DNA from: Marivivens geojensis | GTDB taxonomy: Bacteria > Pseudomonadota > Alphaproteobacteria > Rhodobacterales > Rhodobacteraceae | Reading direction: 5' to 3' | Assembly: GCF_023540835.1 (NCBI RefSeq) | Contig: NZ_JALKCU010000001.1 | Location: forward strand, 1,178,001-1,242,000 | DNA: 64,000 nucleotides | Part shown: one piece after another, positions 9,325-19,128 of the stretch | How the letters are laid out: each line of letters opens with the position of its first letter | How positions within the stretch are numbered: the first letter of the stretch is position 1 | Notes under the pieces: generated by a model | Databases searched by the model: none | Told to the model about the DNA's origin: nothing | What the model saw: only the letters and a program-made list of their open reading frames with translations | Translations under genes and position numbers: made by a program

Positions 9325-9383
9325 TAAGTCTTTTGTATCCGCACATGATCCGGACCGATCAGCGCCGGAAGATTGGATATTAG

Positions 9384-9773
9384 ATGCGTTACCTCTTGCC
9401 GTTCACTTTTGCGCTTATGGCAACCCAAGCCTCGGCTCTGCCGCCTCTCAAGGACGTTGCTGAAATCCGCGACGGGATTATCGCGGCAGGGATGGCGATT
9501 GAGATTGGGGATAAATGCGACAGCATCTCGGTTCGGTTGCTGCGTGGGGCGTTGTTCTTGAACAGTCTCAAATCGCGGGCCGAAGAGTTGGGGTATTCGC
9601 GAGCCGAAATAAATGCCTATGTCGATGATAAGGTCGAGAAGGCTCGGCTCGAAGATATCGCACGGGCGCAGCTCGCGGATCTGGGTGCGGTGACGGGGCA
9701 GGGGGACACTTACTGTGTCGTTGGACGGTCCGAAATGGATGCGCAAACCGCCGTTGGCCGACTGTTGCGTTGA
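9384..9773 (+). CDS. DUF5333-type exported protein
   Basis: A 129-residue protein with a signal peptide (cleavage predicted after ASA, about residue 18). The mature region matches the DUF5333 family of Rhodobacterales nuo clusters: paired cysteines, a LNSLKSRAEELGYS block, and a final GRSEMDAQTAVGRLLR. It is probably periplasmic, and its function is unknown. The gene lies between nuoF and nuoG, next to a lipoprotein of the same plan. The ribosome site is weak (GGAAGA). Confidence 0.8.
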   Translation: MRYLLPFTFALMATQASALPPLKDVAEIRDGIIAAGMAIEIGDKCDSISVRLLRGALFLNSLKSRAEELGYSRAEINAYVDDKVEKARLEDIARAQLADLGAVTGQGDTYCVVGRSEMDAQTAVGRLLR

Positions 9774-9777
9774 TTCT

Positions 9778-9960
9778 ATGTTCAAATCAGAGTGCTGCGG
9801 GGACTGTGGCGTTCCCCTTTACAAAACCGATGTCGATTGCCCCGTTTGTTCGGTCAGAAGCACCGCACAGGCCCCAGCCCCCTTTTTCATAGCGGTTTTC
9901 GTTGTTTTGATCGCAATTTTCGCCGCTGTGCCGATCTTTGCCGCAATGCTGCTGATCTAA
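9778..9960 (+). CDS. Small zinc-ribbon membrane protein
   Basis: A 60-residue protein. Two Cys pairs (CGDC at 7-10 and CPVC at 21-24) form a zinc-ribbon-like knuckle, and a single C-terminal membrane helix occupies residues 34-58. It starts four bases after the DUF5333 gene. The tail-anchored layout would place the zinc knuckle on the cytoplasmic side. I do not recognise a named family. Proximity to nuoG, which needs several iron-sulfur clusters, makes an assembly role imaginable but unsupported. Confidence 0.65.
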   Translation: MFKSECCGDCGVPLYKTDVDCPVCSVRSTAQAPAPFFIAVFVVLIAIFAAVPIFAAMLLI

Positions 9961-10114
9961 AAGAAATCGGTAAAACCTGAAATTTACCTCAGTTTTGGTG
10001 ACGTTCGCGCTGGCATAGCGCGGCAAGCCGCGTTAGAACCGCCGCGACTGTATGCATCTGCGTGCGTGCCATGCGGAGCTTTGGGTCGTAGCGACAAGAA
10101 CCAAAAGGCTGGCC

Positions 10115-12136
10115 ATGTCCGATCTTAAGAAAATCATCATCGACGGGATTGAGGTAGAAGTGCCCGGTGCCATGACCCTGATTCAAGCCTGTGAAGAGGC
10201 TGGGGTTGAAGTTCCGCGTTTCTGCTATCACGAGCGTTTGTCCATCGCGGGCAACTGCCGCATGTGCCTCGTTGAGGTGGTCGGCGGCCCGCCGAAACCT
10301 GCGGCTTCCTGCGCTATGCAGGTCAAAGACTTGCGCCCTGGCCCTGAGGGTCAGCCGCCTGTTGTGAAAACCAACAGCCCGATGGTTAAAAAAGCGCGTG
10401 AAGGTGTGATGGAGTTTCTCCTGATCAACCACCCGCTGGACTGTCCGATCTGTGACCAAGGTGGCGAATGCGACCTTCAGGATCAGGCGATGGCCTACGG
10501 CGTCGACTTCTCGCGCTACCGCGAACCCAAACGTGCGTCGGACGACCTGAACCTCGGTCCGCTCGTTGAAACTCACATGACCCGTTGTATTTCGTGCACC
10601 CGCTGCGTGCGCTTTACCACCGAGGTCGCTGGTATCACGCAGATGGGCCAAACTGGCCGTGGCGAAGATGCAGAGATTACATCGTACCTGAACCAGACGC
10701 TCGACTCGAACATGCAGGGCAACATCGTTGACCTCTGCCCTGTTGGTGCTCTGGTTTCGAAGCCGTATTCGTTTACCGCTCGTCCGTGGGAACTGACCAA
10801 GACCGAAACAATCGACGTGATGGATGCGCTTGGTTCGAACATTCGCGTTGATACCAAAGGCCGTAAGGTCATGCGTATTTTGCCGCGCAACCATGACGGC
10901 GTGAACGAAGAGTGGATTTCGGACAAGTCGCGTTACGTTTGGGACGGCCTGAGCCGCCAGCGTCTCGATACACCTTATATCCGTGAGAACGGCAAGCTGC
11001 GTAAAGCGGGCTGGGACGAAGCACTGACCGCTGTTGCTGCAGCGATGAAGGGCAAGAAAGTCGCTGGTCTGATTGGTGATCTGGCGAACGTCGAATCCGC
11101 ATTCAGCCTCAAAACCCTGATCGAAGGTCTGGGCGGCAAGGTTGAGGCACGTACCGATAAGGCGCGTCTGCCTGCTGGCAACCGCTCTGCATATGTCGGC
11201 ACCGCGCTGATCGAAGACATCGATCACGCTGACAACATTTTCATGATCGGCACCAACCCACGTGTTGAAGCGCCGGTTCTGAACTCCCGTATCCGCAAAG
11301 CGTGGCTGCGTGGCGCAACCGTTGGTCTGGTGGGTGAAGCTGTAGATCTGACTTACGATTACACCCACGTGGGCACCGATCGCGCAGCGCTTGAACAGCT
11401 GATGGCGATGGACCACTCTGACAAACAAGGCACCAATGGTGTCATTATCGTTGGTCAGGGCGCATTGAACGAAGCTGATGGTGAGGCTGTTCTGGCTGTT
11501 GCACAATCGCTTGCTGAAAAGGGCGGTGCTAAACTTCTCGTGCTGCACACTGCTGCGGCTCGCGTTGGTGCGCTGGACGTAAACGCTGTGACCGAAGGTG
11601 GCCTTGAGGCTGCTCTTGATGGCGCAGAAGTTGTCTACAACCTCGGCGCTGACGAAGTTGAGATCGGTGACGGCGCATTTGTGATTTACCAAGGCTCGCA
11701 TGGCGACCGTGGCGCACACCGCGCTGACATCATCCTGCCGGGTGCTGCTTACACCGAAGAAAATGGTCTCTTTGTGAATACCGAAGGTCGTCCGCAGCTC
11801 GCAATGCGCGCGGCGTTTGCCCCTGGTGAAGCAAAAGAAAACTGGGCGATCCTGCGTGCACTGTCCGCAGAGCTGGGCGCAACCCTTCCGTGGGATTCGC
11901 TGGCTCAACTGCGTCAGGCACTGGTCGCGGCGGTCCCACATCTGGCTGATATCGACGTTGTCGCCGAAAACGCTTGGGCTCCGCTTCCTTTGGCTAAGCT
12001 GGGCAAAGCGACCTTCCGCAACGCGGTTAAAGATTTCTACCTGACCAACCCGATTGCTCGGTCGTCTGCATTGATGGCTGAACTTTCGGCAGCGGCCAAG
12101 GCTCGCGCCGAATCGACCAAGGTCGCGGCGGAGTAA
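10115..12136 (+). CDS. nuoG: NADH-quinone oxidoreductase subunit G
   Basis: 75-kDa iron-sulfur subunit, 673 residues. The N-terminal ferredoxin domain binds [2Fe-2S] N1b through Cys37, Cys48, Cys51 and Cys66. The [17 protein letters not shown] motif gives the His/Cys ligands of N5, and [11 protein letters not shown] with a later DLCPVGAL gives N4. The rest is a molybdopterin-oxidoreductase-like domain that has lost its cofactor. The ATG at 10115 starts the conserved [10 protein letters not shown]; the open frame continues upstream to 10052 but without homology or ribosome site. The 154-base gap before it contains only short GC-rich inverted repeats. Confidence 0.96.
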   Translation: MSDLKKIIIDGIEVEVPGAMTLIQACEEAGVEVPRFCYHERLSIAGNCRMCLVEVVGGPPKPAASCAMQVKDLRPGPEGQPPVVKTNSPMVKKAREGVMEFLLINHPLDCPICDQGGECDLQDQAMAYGVDFSRYREPKRASDDLNLGPLVETHMTRCISCTRCVRFTTEVAGITQMGQTGRGEDAEITSYLNQTLDSNMQGNIVDLCPVGALVSKPYSFTARPWELTKTETIDVMDALGSNIRVDTKGRKVMRILPRNHDGVNEEWISDKSRYVWDGLSRQRLDTPYIRENGKLRKAGWDEALTAVAAAMKGKKVAGLIGDLANVESAFSLKTLIEGLGGKVEARTDKARLPAGNRSAYVGTALIEDIDHADNIFMIGTNPRVEAPVLNSRIRKAWLRGATVGLVGEAVDLTYDYTHVGTDRAALEQLMAMDHSDKQGTNGVIIVGQGALNEADGEAVLAVAQSLAEKGGAKLLVLHTAAARVGALDVNAVTEGGLEAALDGAEVVYNLGADEVEIGDGAFVIYQGSHGDRGAHRADIILPGAAYTEENGLFVNTEGRPQLAMRAAFAPGEAKENWAILRALSAELGATLPWDSLAQLRQALVAAVPHLADIDVVAENAWAPLPLAKLGKATFRNAVKDFYLTNPIARSSALMAELSAAAKARAESTKVAAE

Positions 12137-12142
12137 AAAAAC

Positions 12143-12532
12143 ATGAGAGCCATCGTCATATCGGCGTTGGCTCTTATGGGGTGCACCGCATCCCACGACA
12201 CTGGCGCAGGGCAGGGACCATCGGTCCCAACTTACGAAGGTGTCGAAACACGGCTCTTAGACGGCGACCTTGTTGGTTTTAAGGTTGCAATGACAGGGGC
12301 AAGGGGGCCAGAGGACGTAGAACGCTACGCCCGATGTGCCGCCGCACAATACACGCTGATCCGTGGATACGGGTTTGCACGACACGTTCGCACTCTAGTC
12401 GATGAAGAGGCTGGAACTTGGGTCGCGGATGCTGTTTACACCATCTCGCCGGCGCTACCGCGCGGGTTAAGAACAATAGACGCCGAAGTTACGGTGGCCG
12501 ATTGCGGCGCATCGGGCATACCGACGGTGTAA
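12143..12532 (+). CDS. Small lipoprotein between nuoG and nuoH
   Basis: A 129-residue protein with a short signal peptide ending in the lipobox LMGC (Cys14), so it is predicted to be a lipoprotein. The mature part has a motif [25 protein letters not shown] and a C-terminal Cys, with a mixed alpha/beta look; I recognise no named family. It starts six bases after nuoG and ends ten bases before nuoH, with GGAG at good spacing inside the nuoG end. Position implies co-expression with complex I; nothing in the sequence tells its role. Confidence 0.72.
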   Translation: MRAIVISALALMGCTASHDTGAGQGPSVPTYEGVETRLLDGDLVGFKVAMTGARGPEDVERYARCAAAQYTLIRGYGFARHVRTLVDEEAGTWVADAVYTISPALPRGLRTIDAEVTVADCGASGIPTV

Positions 12533-12542
12533 GGGGACGAAT

Positions 12543-13580
12543 ATGGTTGAATTTTTCACCACGACCAACCTTGGGATCCTTCTGCTGACAGTGGGTCAGT
12601 GCCTTTTGGTTCTGGTACCGCTTCTGGTGGCTTTGGCCTTCCTGATGTACGCCGACCGCAAGGTCTGGGCTGCGGTGCAGATGCGTAAGGGTCCGAACAT
12701 CGTAGGTGCGTTTGGTCTGCTGCAATCCTTTGCGGACTTTATCAAATATATCGTGAAGGAAATTGTCGTGCCGGCTGGCGCTGACAAATTCGTCTTCTTC
12801 CTCGCGCCACTGATTTCGTTCGTGATGGCCGTGATCGCGTGGGCGGTGATCCCGTTCAACGACGGTTGGGTCCTCGCTGACATCAACGTCGCGATCCTCT
12901 ACGTCTTTGCGATCTCGTCGCTCGAAGTTTACGGCGTGATTATGGGCGGTTGGGCGTCGAACTCCAAATACCCGTTCCTCGGCTCGCTACGTTCGGCTGC
13001 ACAGATGATCTCTTATGAGGTCTCGATCGGTCTGATTATCATCGGTGTGATTATCTCGACCGGTTCCATGAACTTTGGCGACATCGTTCGTGCGCAAGAC
13101 GGCTACGGCATCCTTTCGTGGTACTTCATCCCGCACTTCCCGATGTTGTTCCTCTTCTTCATCTCGGCATTGGCTGAAACCAACCGTCCGCCGTTCGACC
13201 TTCCTGAGGCGGAATCGGAACTGGTTGCCGGTTATCAGGTTGAATATTCTTCGACCCCGTTCCTTCTGTTCATGATCGGCGAATTGACCGCTGTTGTGCT
13301 GATGTGTGCGCTGGTGTCTCTGTTGTTCCTTGGCGGCTGGTTGTCGCCCGTAGAATTCCTGCCCGATGGCATCCTCTGGATGGTCGCGAAAATGGTATTC
13401 TGCTTCTTCATCTTCGCGATGGTTAAGGCCATCACCCCTCGTTACCGTTACGACCAACTGATGCGTCTGGGCTGGAAAGTGTTCCTGCCGATGTCTCTGG
13501 CTTGGGTCGTTCTGGTGTCGTTCCTCGCTAAATTCGAAGTCCTCGGTGGGTTCTGGGCCCGCTGGGTGATTGGAGGCTAA
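12543..13580 (+). CDS. nuoH: NADH-quinone oxidoreductase subunit H
   Basis: Eight-helix membrane subunit that forms the entrance of the quinone channel, 345 residues. It contains the [19 protein letters not shown] block and [20 protein letters not shown], the acidic loop shared by all ND1/NuoH proteins. AAGGGGACGA precedes the ATG. Length and motifs are normal. Confidence 0.97.
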   Translation: MVEFFTTTNLGILLLTVGQCLLVLVPLLVALAFLMYADRKVWAAVQMRKGPNIVGAFGLLQSFADFIKYIVKEIVVPAGADKFVFFLAPLISFVMAVIAWAVIPFNDGWVLADINVAILYVFAISSLEVYGVIMGGWASNSKYPFLGSLRSAAQMISYEVSIGLIIIGVIISTGSMNFGDIVRAQDGYGILSWYFIPHFPMLFLFFISALAETNRPPFDLPEAESELVAGYQVEYSSTPFLLFMIGELTAVVLMCALVSLLFLGGWLSPVEFLPDGILWMVAKMVFCFFIFAMVKAITPRYRYDQLMRLGWKVFLPMSLAWVVLVSFLAKFEVLGGFWARWVIGG

Positions 13581-13583
13581 TCC

Positions 13584-14078
13584 ATGACGCAGATCGATTA
13601 CGGCCGCGCGGCCAAATATTTCCTGCTCGCTGACTTCATCAAAGGCTTCCGTCTCGGGTTCAAATACTTCTTCGCGCCCAAGGCGACGTTGAACTACCCG
13701 CACGAAAAGGGCCCGCTTTCGCCGCGTTTCCGTGGTGAACACGCGCTGCGTCGTTATCCCAACGGCGAAGAGCGTTGCATCGCATGTAAACTCTGCGAAG
13801 CGATTTGCCCGGCTCAGGCGATCACCATTGACGCGGAACCCCGCGAAGATGGCTCGCGCCGCACAACGCGCTACGACATCGACATGACCAAATGTATCTA
13901 CTGCGGCTTCTGCCAAGAAGCTTGCCCAGTTGACGCAATCGTCGAAGGTCCGAACTTTGAATTCTCGACTGAAACCCGCGAAGAGCTGTTCTACGACAAG
14001 GCGAAACTCCTGTCGAACGGCGACCGTTGGGAAGCCGAGATTGCGCGTAACCTCGAAATGGATGCGCCGTACCGATGA
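13584..14078 (+). CDS. nuoI: NADH-quinone oxidoreductase subunit I
   Basis: Ferredoxin-like 23-kDa subunit with clusters N6a and N6b, 164 residues. Two 8-iron motifs are visible, [12 protein letters not shown] and [12 protein letters not shown], each followed by the expected Cys-Pro. The N-terminal part contains the amphipathic helices that dock on NuoH. It starts three bases after nuoH and its stop overlaps the next gene by four bases. Confidence 0.97.
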   Translation: MTQIDYGRAAKYFLLADFIKGFRLGFKYFFAPKATLNYPHEKGPLSPRFRGEHALRRYPNGEERCIACKLCEAICPAQAITIDAEPREDGSRRTTRYDIDMTKCIYCGFCQEACPVDAIVEGPNFEFSTETREELFYDKAKLLSNGDRWEAEIARNLEMDAPYR

Positions 14079-14488
14079 CCTCTGGATCTAACCCTTTTGA
14101 AGCCATGATGAAGGCGGGGCAGGACTGGGCAAAATCGCTCAACCCTGCGCTTGAGTCGTTCATGCCCAAAGGGTTTGAGACCATGTGGCCCACCATGTCT
14201 GCGGACATGATGGAAGCAACTATGGGCAAGACCTTTAATCCTGAAGGTCTGGATGCCAAAACCCGTCTGCTTTTGACCCTGACCGGATTGACGATCATGG
14301 GTGCCCAAGCAGATGCACAGATCCGCCTGACTGTCCGCCATGCGCGCGAGGCAGGGGCCACCAAACAGGAGATCGCTGAGACCATTGCACAATCCGCAAT
14401 GTTCGGAGGCGTTCCCGCAATGACCAAAGCCATGACACTCGCGAACGAGGTTATGGAAGAGGACGCTAAAAAGGACCGGGACGAATGA
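14075..14488 (+). CDS. Carboxymuconolactone decarboxylase (AhpD)-like protein lacking the redox Cys pair
   Basis: A 137-residue protein. Residues 60-125 follow the all-helical carboxymuconolactone decarboxylase fold ([16 protein letters not shown], then [19 protein letters not shown]). The ExxxCxxC motif of AhpD-type peroxidase partners is absent and there is no cysteine, so a thiol peroxidase role is unlikely. The N-terminal 40 residues ([20 protein letters not shown]) resemble the first helix of phasin-like proteins. It overlaps both nuoI and nuoJ by four bases, implying tight coupling within the complex I cluster. Substrate and function are unknown. Confidence 0.78.
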   Translation: MTSGSNPFEAMMKAGQDWAKSLNPALESFMPKGFETMWPTMSADMMEATMGKTFNPEGLDAKTRLLLTLTGLTIMGAQADAQIRLTVRHAREAGATKQEIAETIAQSAMFGGVPAMTKAMTLANEVMEEDAKKDRDE

Positions 14489-15090
14489 GTGTAGCCGCTA
14501 TCGCCTTTTATTGTTTTGCGCTGACCACCGTTGCAGGCGGCCTGTTCACAGTCGTGAGCCGGAACCCTGTCCATTCGGTTCTCTGGCTAATCTTGTCGTT
14601 CCTCTCTTCGGCGGGGCTTTTTGTTCTGCTGGGCGCGGAATTCATCGCGATGCTCTTGATGATCGTTTACGTCGGTGCGGTCGCGGTTCTGTTCCTCTTT
14701 GTGGTCATGATGCTCGACATCGACTTTGCCGAGTTGAAAGCAGAGATGGCGAAATACATGCCGCTCGCGCTTCTCATAGGTGTGATCATCCTCCTGCAGC
14801 TTGCGATGGCTTACGGCTCTTGGGCCTATTCGGACGGTTTCGAAACCCGTCTGGCCGCACCGCAGGGCGATATGCAAAACACCGCCGCGCTGGGTCTCTT
14901 GGTCTACGACAAATACATCATGCTATTCCAACTGGCAGGTCTAATCCTGTTGGTCGCGATGATCGGGGCCATCGTGCTGACCCTGCGCCACCGCCAAAAC
15001 ATCAAACGTCAAGACGTTCTTGCCCAGCTTTACCGTGATCCGGCCAAAGCGATGGAGCTGAAAGACATCAAACCGGGGCAGGGGCTGTAA
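14485..15090 (+). CDS. nuoJ: NADH-quinone oxidoreductase subunit J
   Basis: Membrane subunit with five hydrophobic helices, 201 residues, corresponding to mitochondrial ND6. The conserved [20 protein letters not shown] segment (third helix with the pi-bulge) is present. The C-terminal tail from about residue 170 is polar and basic. It overlaps the previous gene by four bases. The stop TAA shares its last A with the ATG of a 14-codon frame leading to nuoK. Confidence 0.96.
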   Translation: MSVAAIAFYCFALTTVAGGLFTVVSRNPVHSVLWLILSFLSSAGLFVLLGAEFIAMLLMIVYVGAVAVLFLFVVMMLDIDFAELKAEMAKYMPLALLIGVIILLQLAMAYGSWAYSDGFETRLAAPQGDMQNTAALGLLVYDKYIMLFQLAGLILLVAMIGAIVLTLRHRQNIKRQDVLAQLYRDPAKAMELKDIKPGQGL

Positions 15091-15134
15091 TGCCAAAATT
15101 CGCGAAAAACAAAAGCGAGGGACGGAAGAAATGA
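15090..15134 (+). CDS. Possible 14-codon basic micro-ORF joining nuoJ to nuoK
   Basis: ATG at 15090 overlaps the nuoJ stop (TAATG) and the frame ends in TGA at 15132-15134, overlapping the nuoK start (ATGA). The peptide [14 protein letters not shown] is very basic. The exact double overlap suggests a coupling device carrying ribosomes from nuoJ to nuoK; a functional peptide is less likely. Confidence 0.3.
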   Translation: MPKFAKNKSEGRKK

Positions 15135-15436
15135 TCGGAATTGAACACTATCTCACAGTTGCTGCGGCACTGTTCGTCATCGGGATTTTCGGGCTGTTCT
15201 TGAACCGCAAGAACATCATCATCCTGCTGATGTCGATCGAATTGATCCTTCTATCGGTCAATATCAACTTCGTCGCTTTCTCGTCCTTCCTGAACGATCT
15301 GGTTGGTCAGGTGTTCACCCTCTTCGTGCTGACCGTTGCTGCTGCTGAAGCGGCGATTGGCCTCGCGATCCTCGTCTGTTTCTTCCGCAACCGCGGGACC
15401 ATCGACGTTGAAGACGTCAACGTGATGAAAGGCTGA
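15131..15436 (+). CDS. nuoK: NADH-quinone oxidoreductase subunit K
   Basis: Three-helix membrane subunit (ND4L homologue), 101 residues. The two buried Glu residues of the proton path are visible in [17 protein letters not shown] and in [21 protein letters not shown] at 15117-15122, eight bases before the ATG, is the ribosome site. It is six bases from nuoL. Confidence 0.97.
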   Translation: MIGIEHYLTVAAALFVIGIFGLFLNRKNIIILLMSIELILLSVNINFVAFSSFLNDLVGQVFTLFVLTVAAAEAAIGLAILVCFFRNRGTIDVEDVNVMKG

Positions 15437-15442
15437 TCCGAC

Positions 15443-17563
15443 ATGGAAAAGTTTATCCTTCTTGCCCCCTTTGTCGGGTCGCTTATCGCGGGTTTCGGCT
15501 GGCGCTTTATCGGTGAAAAGGGCGCTCAGTGGCTGACCACTGGCATCCTGTTCCTCTGTGCTGCGCTAAGCTGGGTTCTGTTCCTGAATTTTGACGGCCA
15601 AGCCTACACGATCCACCTGCTGGACTGGATCAACTCTGGCACGTTGAGCACCGATTGGGCGATCCGTATCGACCGCCTGACCGTGATTATGCTTATCGTT
15701 GTGAACACCGTGTCGTCGCTCGTGCACCTCTATTCCATGGGCTACATGGCACATGACGAAAACTGGGGTCATCACGAACACTACAAGGCTCGTTTCTTTG
15801 CCTATCTGTCGTTCTTTACCTTCGCCATGCTCATGCTGGTTACGTCTGACAACCTCGTTCAGATGTTCTTTGGCTGGGAAGGCGTGGGCGTCGCATCCTA
15901 TTTGCTGATCGGTTTCTATTACAAAAAGCCGTCTGCAAACGCTGCTGCGATGAAGGCCTTCGTTGTAAACCGCGTTGGTGACTTCGGCTTTGCTCTGGGT
16001 ATCTTTGGTCTCTACATGCTGACCGACAGCATCCAGTTCGACGTGATCTTTGATAACGCACCACATCTGGCTGAAACCCAGCTTCACTTCTTGTGGAGCG
16101 ATTGGAACGCTGCAAACCTGCTGGCCTTCCTGCTCTTTGTTGGTGCGATGGGTAAATCGGCTCAGCTGATCCTGCACACTTGGCTGCCTGACGCGATGGA
16201 AGGTCCGACACCTGTTTCGGCTCTGATCCACGCTGCAACAATGGTGACTGCAGGTGTGTTCCTCGTTTGCCGCATGTCGCCGCTGTTCGAATACGCACCG
16301 GAAACCAAATCGTTCATCATGTACTTGGGCGCTGCGACCGCATTCTTCGCGGCAACCGTCGGCCTCGTTCAGAACGACATCAAGCGCGTAATCGCATATT
16401 CGACCTGTTCGCAGCTGGGCTACATGTTTGTTGCGGCTGGCGCGGGTATCTACGGCGCTGCGATGTTCCACCTGTTCACACACGCGTTCTTTAAGGCGAT
16501 GTTGTTCCTCGGCGCTGGTTCGGTCATCCACGCGATGCACCACGAACAGGACATGCGGAACTACGGTAACCTGCGTAAGAAAATCCCGTTCACCTTCTGG
16601 GCGATGATGATCGGCACGCTGGCCATTACAGGTGTTGGTATCCCGCTGACCTACTACGGTTTTGCTGGCTTCCTCTCCAAAGACGCGATCATCGAGAGCG
16701 CTTATGCTTCGGGCAACGGTTTTGCCTTCTGGGCACTTGTTATCGCCGCTCTGTTCACCTCGTTCTACTCGTGGCGCCTCATGTTCATGACATTCTACGG
16801 CAAAGAACGTGGCGATCATCACGCACATGAACACGCACACGAAAGCCCTCTGGTTATGCTGGTGCCGCTTGGTGTTCTTGCAATGGGCGCGATCTTTGCT
16901 GGTATGATCTGGTTGAAGCCGTTCTTTGGTGACCACGAAAAGATGACCGAATTCTTCGGTATGCCGCACCACGTTGCTGCAACAGAAGAGGGCGCCGCAA
17001 CCGATCACGCTGCACCTGCAGCGGAACACGGCGCGACTGACGCGGCTCATGGTGAGGTCGCTGCAGATGCGTCGCACGCAGCAATGGCCGCAGAACATCA
17101 CGGTGCAGAGCGTGGCGCGATTTACATGTCGGACGCTTCAAACGAAGTTCTCGACGCTGCGCACCACTCGCCTGTTTGGGTCAAGGTTAGCCCGTTCATT
17201 GCGATGCTGATCGGTTTCGTCACCGCTTGGGTGATGTATATCCGCAAGCCGCACCTGCCTGCACAGCTGGCAGCGAACCAGGCTCCGCTTTACAACTTCT
17301 TGCTCAACAAATGGTACTTCGACGAGCTGTATGACTTCGTCTTTGTCCAGCCTGCTAAGGCCATCGGTCGCTTCTTCTGGAAACGCGGTGACGAGCAAAC
17401 AATCGACGGCGGGATCAACGGTCTTGCGATGGGTATTGTGCCCTTCCTGACCAAACTCGCAGGCCGCGCCCAGTCCGGTTACGTCTTTACTTACGCCTTC
17501 GCGATGGTTCTGGGCATCGCGGTCATTCTGACCTGGGTGACGCTCACCGGGGGATCGCACTAA
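15443..17563 (+). CDS. nuoL: NADH-quinone oxidoreductase subunit L
   Basis: Largest antiporter-like pump subunit (ND5 homologue), 706 residues, with the [19 protein letters not shown] and [24 protein letters not shown] signatures and the long C-terminal lateral helix. About 706 residues is longer than the typical 610-660. The extra length is a His/Ala-rich, low-complexity loop at roughly residues 455-560, containing HAHEHAHE and a stretch rich in AEHG and DAAHG. Such His-rich loops lie between late membrane helices. Start and stop are tight to the neighbours, with TAATG to nuoM. Confidence 0.96.
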   Translation: MEKFILLAPFVGSLIAGFGWRFIGEKGAQWLTTGILFLCAALSWVLFLNFDGQAYTIHLLDWINSGTLSTDWAIRIDRLTVIMLIVVNTVSSLVHLYSMGYMAHDENWGHHEHYKARFFAYLSFFTFAMLMLVTSDNLVQMFFGWEGVGVASYLLIGFYYKKPSANAAAMKAFVVNRVGDFGFALGIFGLYMLTDSIQFDVIFDNAPHLAETQLHFLWSDWNAANLLAFLLFVGAMGKSAQLILHTWLPDAMEGPTPVSALIHAATMVTAGVFLVCRMSPLFEYAPETKSFIMYLGAATAFFAATVGLVQNDIKRVIAYSTCSQLGYMFVAAGAGIYGAAMFHLFTHAFFKAMLFLGAGSVIHAMHHEQDMRNYGNLRKKIPFTFWAMMIGTLAITGVGIPLTYYGFAGFLSKDAIIESAYASGNGFAFWALVIAALFTSFYSWRLMFMTFYGKERGDHHAHEHAHESPLVMLVPLGVLAMGAIFAGMIWLKPFFGDHEKMTEFFGMPHHVAATEEGAATDHAAPAAEHGATDAAHGEVAADASHAAMAAEHHGAERGAIYMSDASNEVLDAAHHSPVWVKVSPFIAMLIGFVTAWVMYIRKPHLPAQLAANQAPLYNFLLNKWYFDELYDFVFVQPAKAIGRFFWKRGDEQTIDGGINGLAMGIVPFLTKLAGRAQSGYVFTYAFAMVLGIAVILTWVTLTGGSH

Positions 17564-19116
17564 TGGAAAATCTTCTTTCGATCGTAACCTTCATCCCGCT
17601 CTTGGCCGCGGCCATTCTGGCCCTGTTCCTGCGTGGTGACGATGAAGGCGCCCGTAAGAACGCCAAATGGGTGGCGATGATCGCGACCGTTGCGACCTTC
17701 CTTGTGTCGCTGTTCATTCTGACTGGTTTCGATCCGTCGAACACTGGAATGCAGTTCGTCGAAGACCGCGAGTGGCTCTTTGGTCTGCACTATAAAATGG
17801 GTGTAGACGGTATTTCGCTTCTGTTCGTGATGCTCTCGACCTTCCTCATGCCGTTGGTGATCTGGTCGGCATGGGATGTGACGCACCGCACCAAAGAATA
17901 CATGATCGCGTTCCTGATGCTGGAAACGCTGATGCTCGGCGTGTTCATGGCGCTTGATCTGGTCCTGTTCTACGTCTTCTTTGAGGCAGGGCTGATTCCG
18001 ATGTTCCTGATCATCGGTATCTGGGGTGGTAAGAACCGCATCTACGCGTCGTTCAAGTTCTTCCTTTACACCTTCCTCGGCTCTGTGCTGATGCTGGTTG
18101 CGATGGTTGCGATGTATGCAGACGCGGGCACCATGGATATCCCGACCCTGATGACCCACGAATTCTCGACCGCTGGTTTCTCGGTGCTCGGTATTCAGGT
18201 GGTTGGCGGTCTTCAGACCATGCTGTTCCTCGCGTTCTTCGCGTCATTCGCGGTGAAAATGCCGATGTGGCCTGTTCACACTTGGTTGCCTGACGCACAC
18301 GTTCAAGCACCGACCGCTGGTTCCGTTGTTCTGGCTGCTATCCTGTTGAAGATGGGTGGCTACGGCTTCCTCCGCTTCTCGCTCCCGATGTTCCCCGTTG
18401 GCTCTGCCGTGATGGGTGATCTAGTTCTCTGGATGTCTGCGATTGCGATCGTTTACACCTCGCTCGTTGCGCTCGTCCAAGAGGACATGAAAAAGCTGAT
18501 CGCTTATTCGTCGGTTGCACACATGGGCTACGTGACTATGGGCATCTTTGCGATGAACCAGCAGGGTATCGACGGTGCGATCTTCCAGATGATCAGCCAC
18601 GGGTTTATCTCTGGCGCACTGTTCCTCTGCGTAGGCGTGATTTACGACCGCATGCACACCCGTGACATCGACGCATACGGTGGTCTCGTGAACCGGATGC
18701 CGGCTTACGCGCTGCTGTTCATGTTCTTCACAATGGCAAACGTTGGTCTGCCGGGTACGTCGGGGTTTGTCGGTGAATTCCTAACGCTCATGGGTATCTT
18801 CCAAGTAAACACTTGGGTGGCTGCTGTTGCGGCGCTCGGCGTGATCTTCTCGGCGGCTTATGCGCTGTGGCTTTATCGCCGCGTCGTCATGGGTGAGCTG
18901 ATCAAGGAAAGCCTCAAATCCATCACCGACATGACTGGCCGTGAAAAAATGATCTTTGCACCGCTTGTCATCATGACCTTGCTCTTGGGTATCTACCCGA
19001 GCCTCGTGACCGACCTCATCGGGCCGAGCGTTGAAGCACTGGTTCACCACGTCCACACCGCCATCGAGGCGAGCGACCTAACCGTCGCCGCTGTGGCCGA
19101 AGTCGCTGCACACTAA
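17563..19116 (+). CDS. nuoM: NADH-quinone oxidoreductase subunit M
   Basis: Antiporter-like pump subunit (ND4 homologue), 517 residues. [17 protein letters not shown] carries the key Glu of helix 5, and [20 protein letters not shown] and a later [10 protein letters not shown] block are family signatures. The start overlaps the nuoL stop by one base. Length is normal. Confidence 0.97.
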   Translation: MENLLSIVTFIPLLAAAILALFLRGDDEGARKNAKWVAMIATVATFLVSLFILTGFDPSNTGMQFVEDREWLFGLHYKMGVDGISLLFVMLSTFLMPLVIWSAWDVTHRTKEYMIAFLMLETLMLGVFMALDLVLFYVFFEAGLIPMFLIIGIWGGKNRIYASFKFFLYTFLGSVLMLVAMVAMYADAGTMDIPTLMTHEFSTAGFSVLGIQVVGGLQTMLFLAFFASFAVKMPMWPVHTWLPDAHVQAPTAGSVVLAAILLKMGGYGFLRFSLPMFPVGSAVMGDLVLWMSAIAIVYTSLVALVQEDMKKLIAYSSVAHMGYVTMGIFAMNQQGIDGAIFQMISHGFISGALFLCVGVIYDRMHTRDIDAYGGLVNRMPAYALLFMFFTMANVGLPGTSGFVGEFLTLMGIFQVNTWVAAVAALGVIFSAAYALWLYRRVVMGELIKESLKSITDMTGREKMIFAPLVIMTLLLGIYPSLVTDLIGPSVEALVHHVHTAIEASDLTVAAVAEVAAH

Positions 19117-19128
19117 GGAGCCGGACAA

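Noticed and set aside
9989-12196. Antisense frame of 735 codons covering the whole of nuoG
   Set aside because: It mirrors the codon bias of nuoG (GC-rich third bases make long open antisense frames), has no ribosome site and no recognisable domain. Similar long antisense frames cover nuoL and nuoN.
15566-17101. Antisense frame of 511 codons opposite nuoL
   Set aside because: Low-complexity His/Arg/Gln-rich translation and perfect shadowing of nuoL; no start signal.
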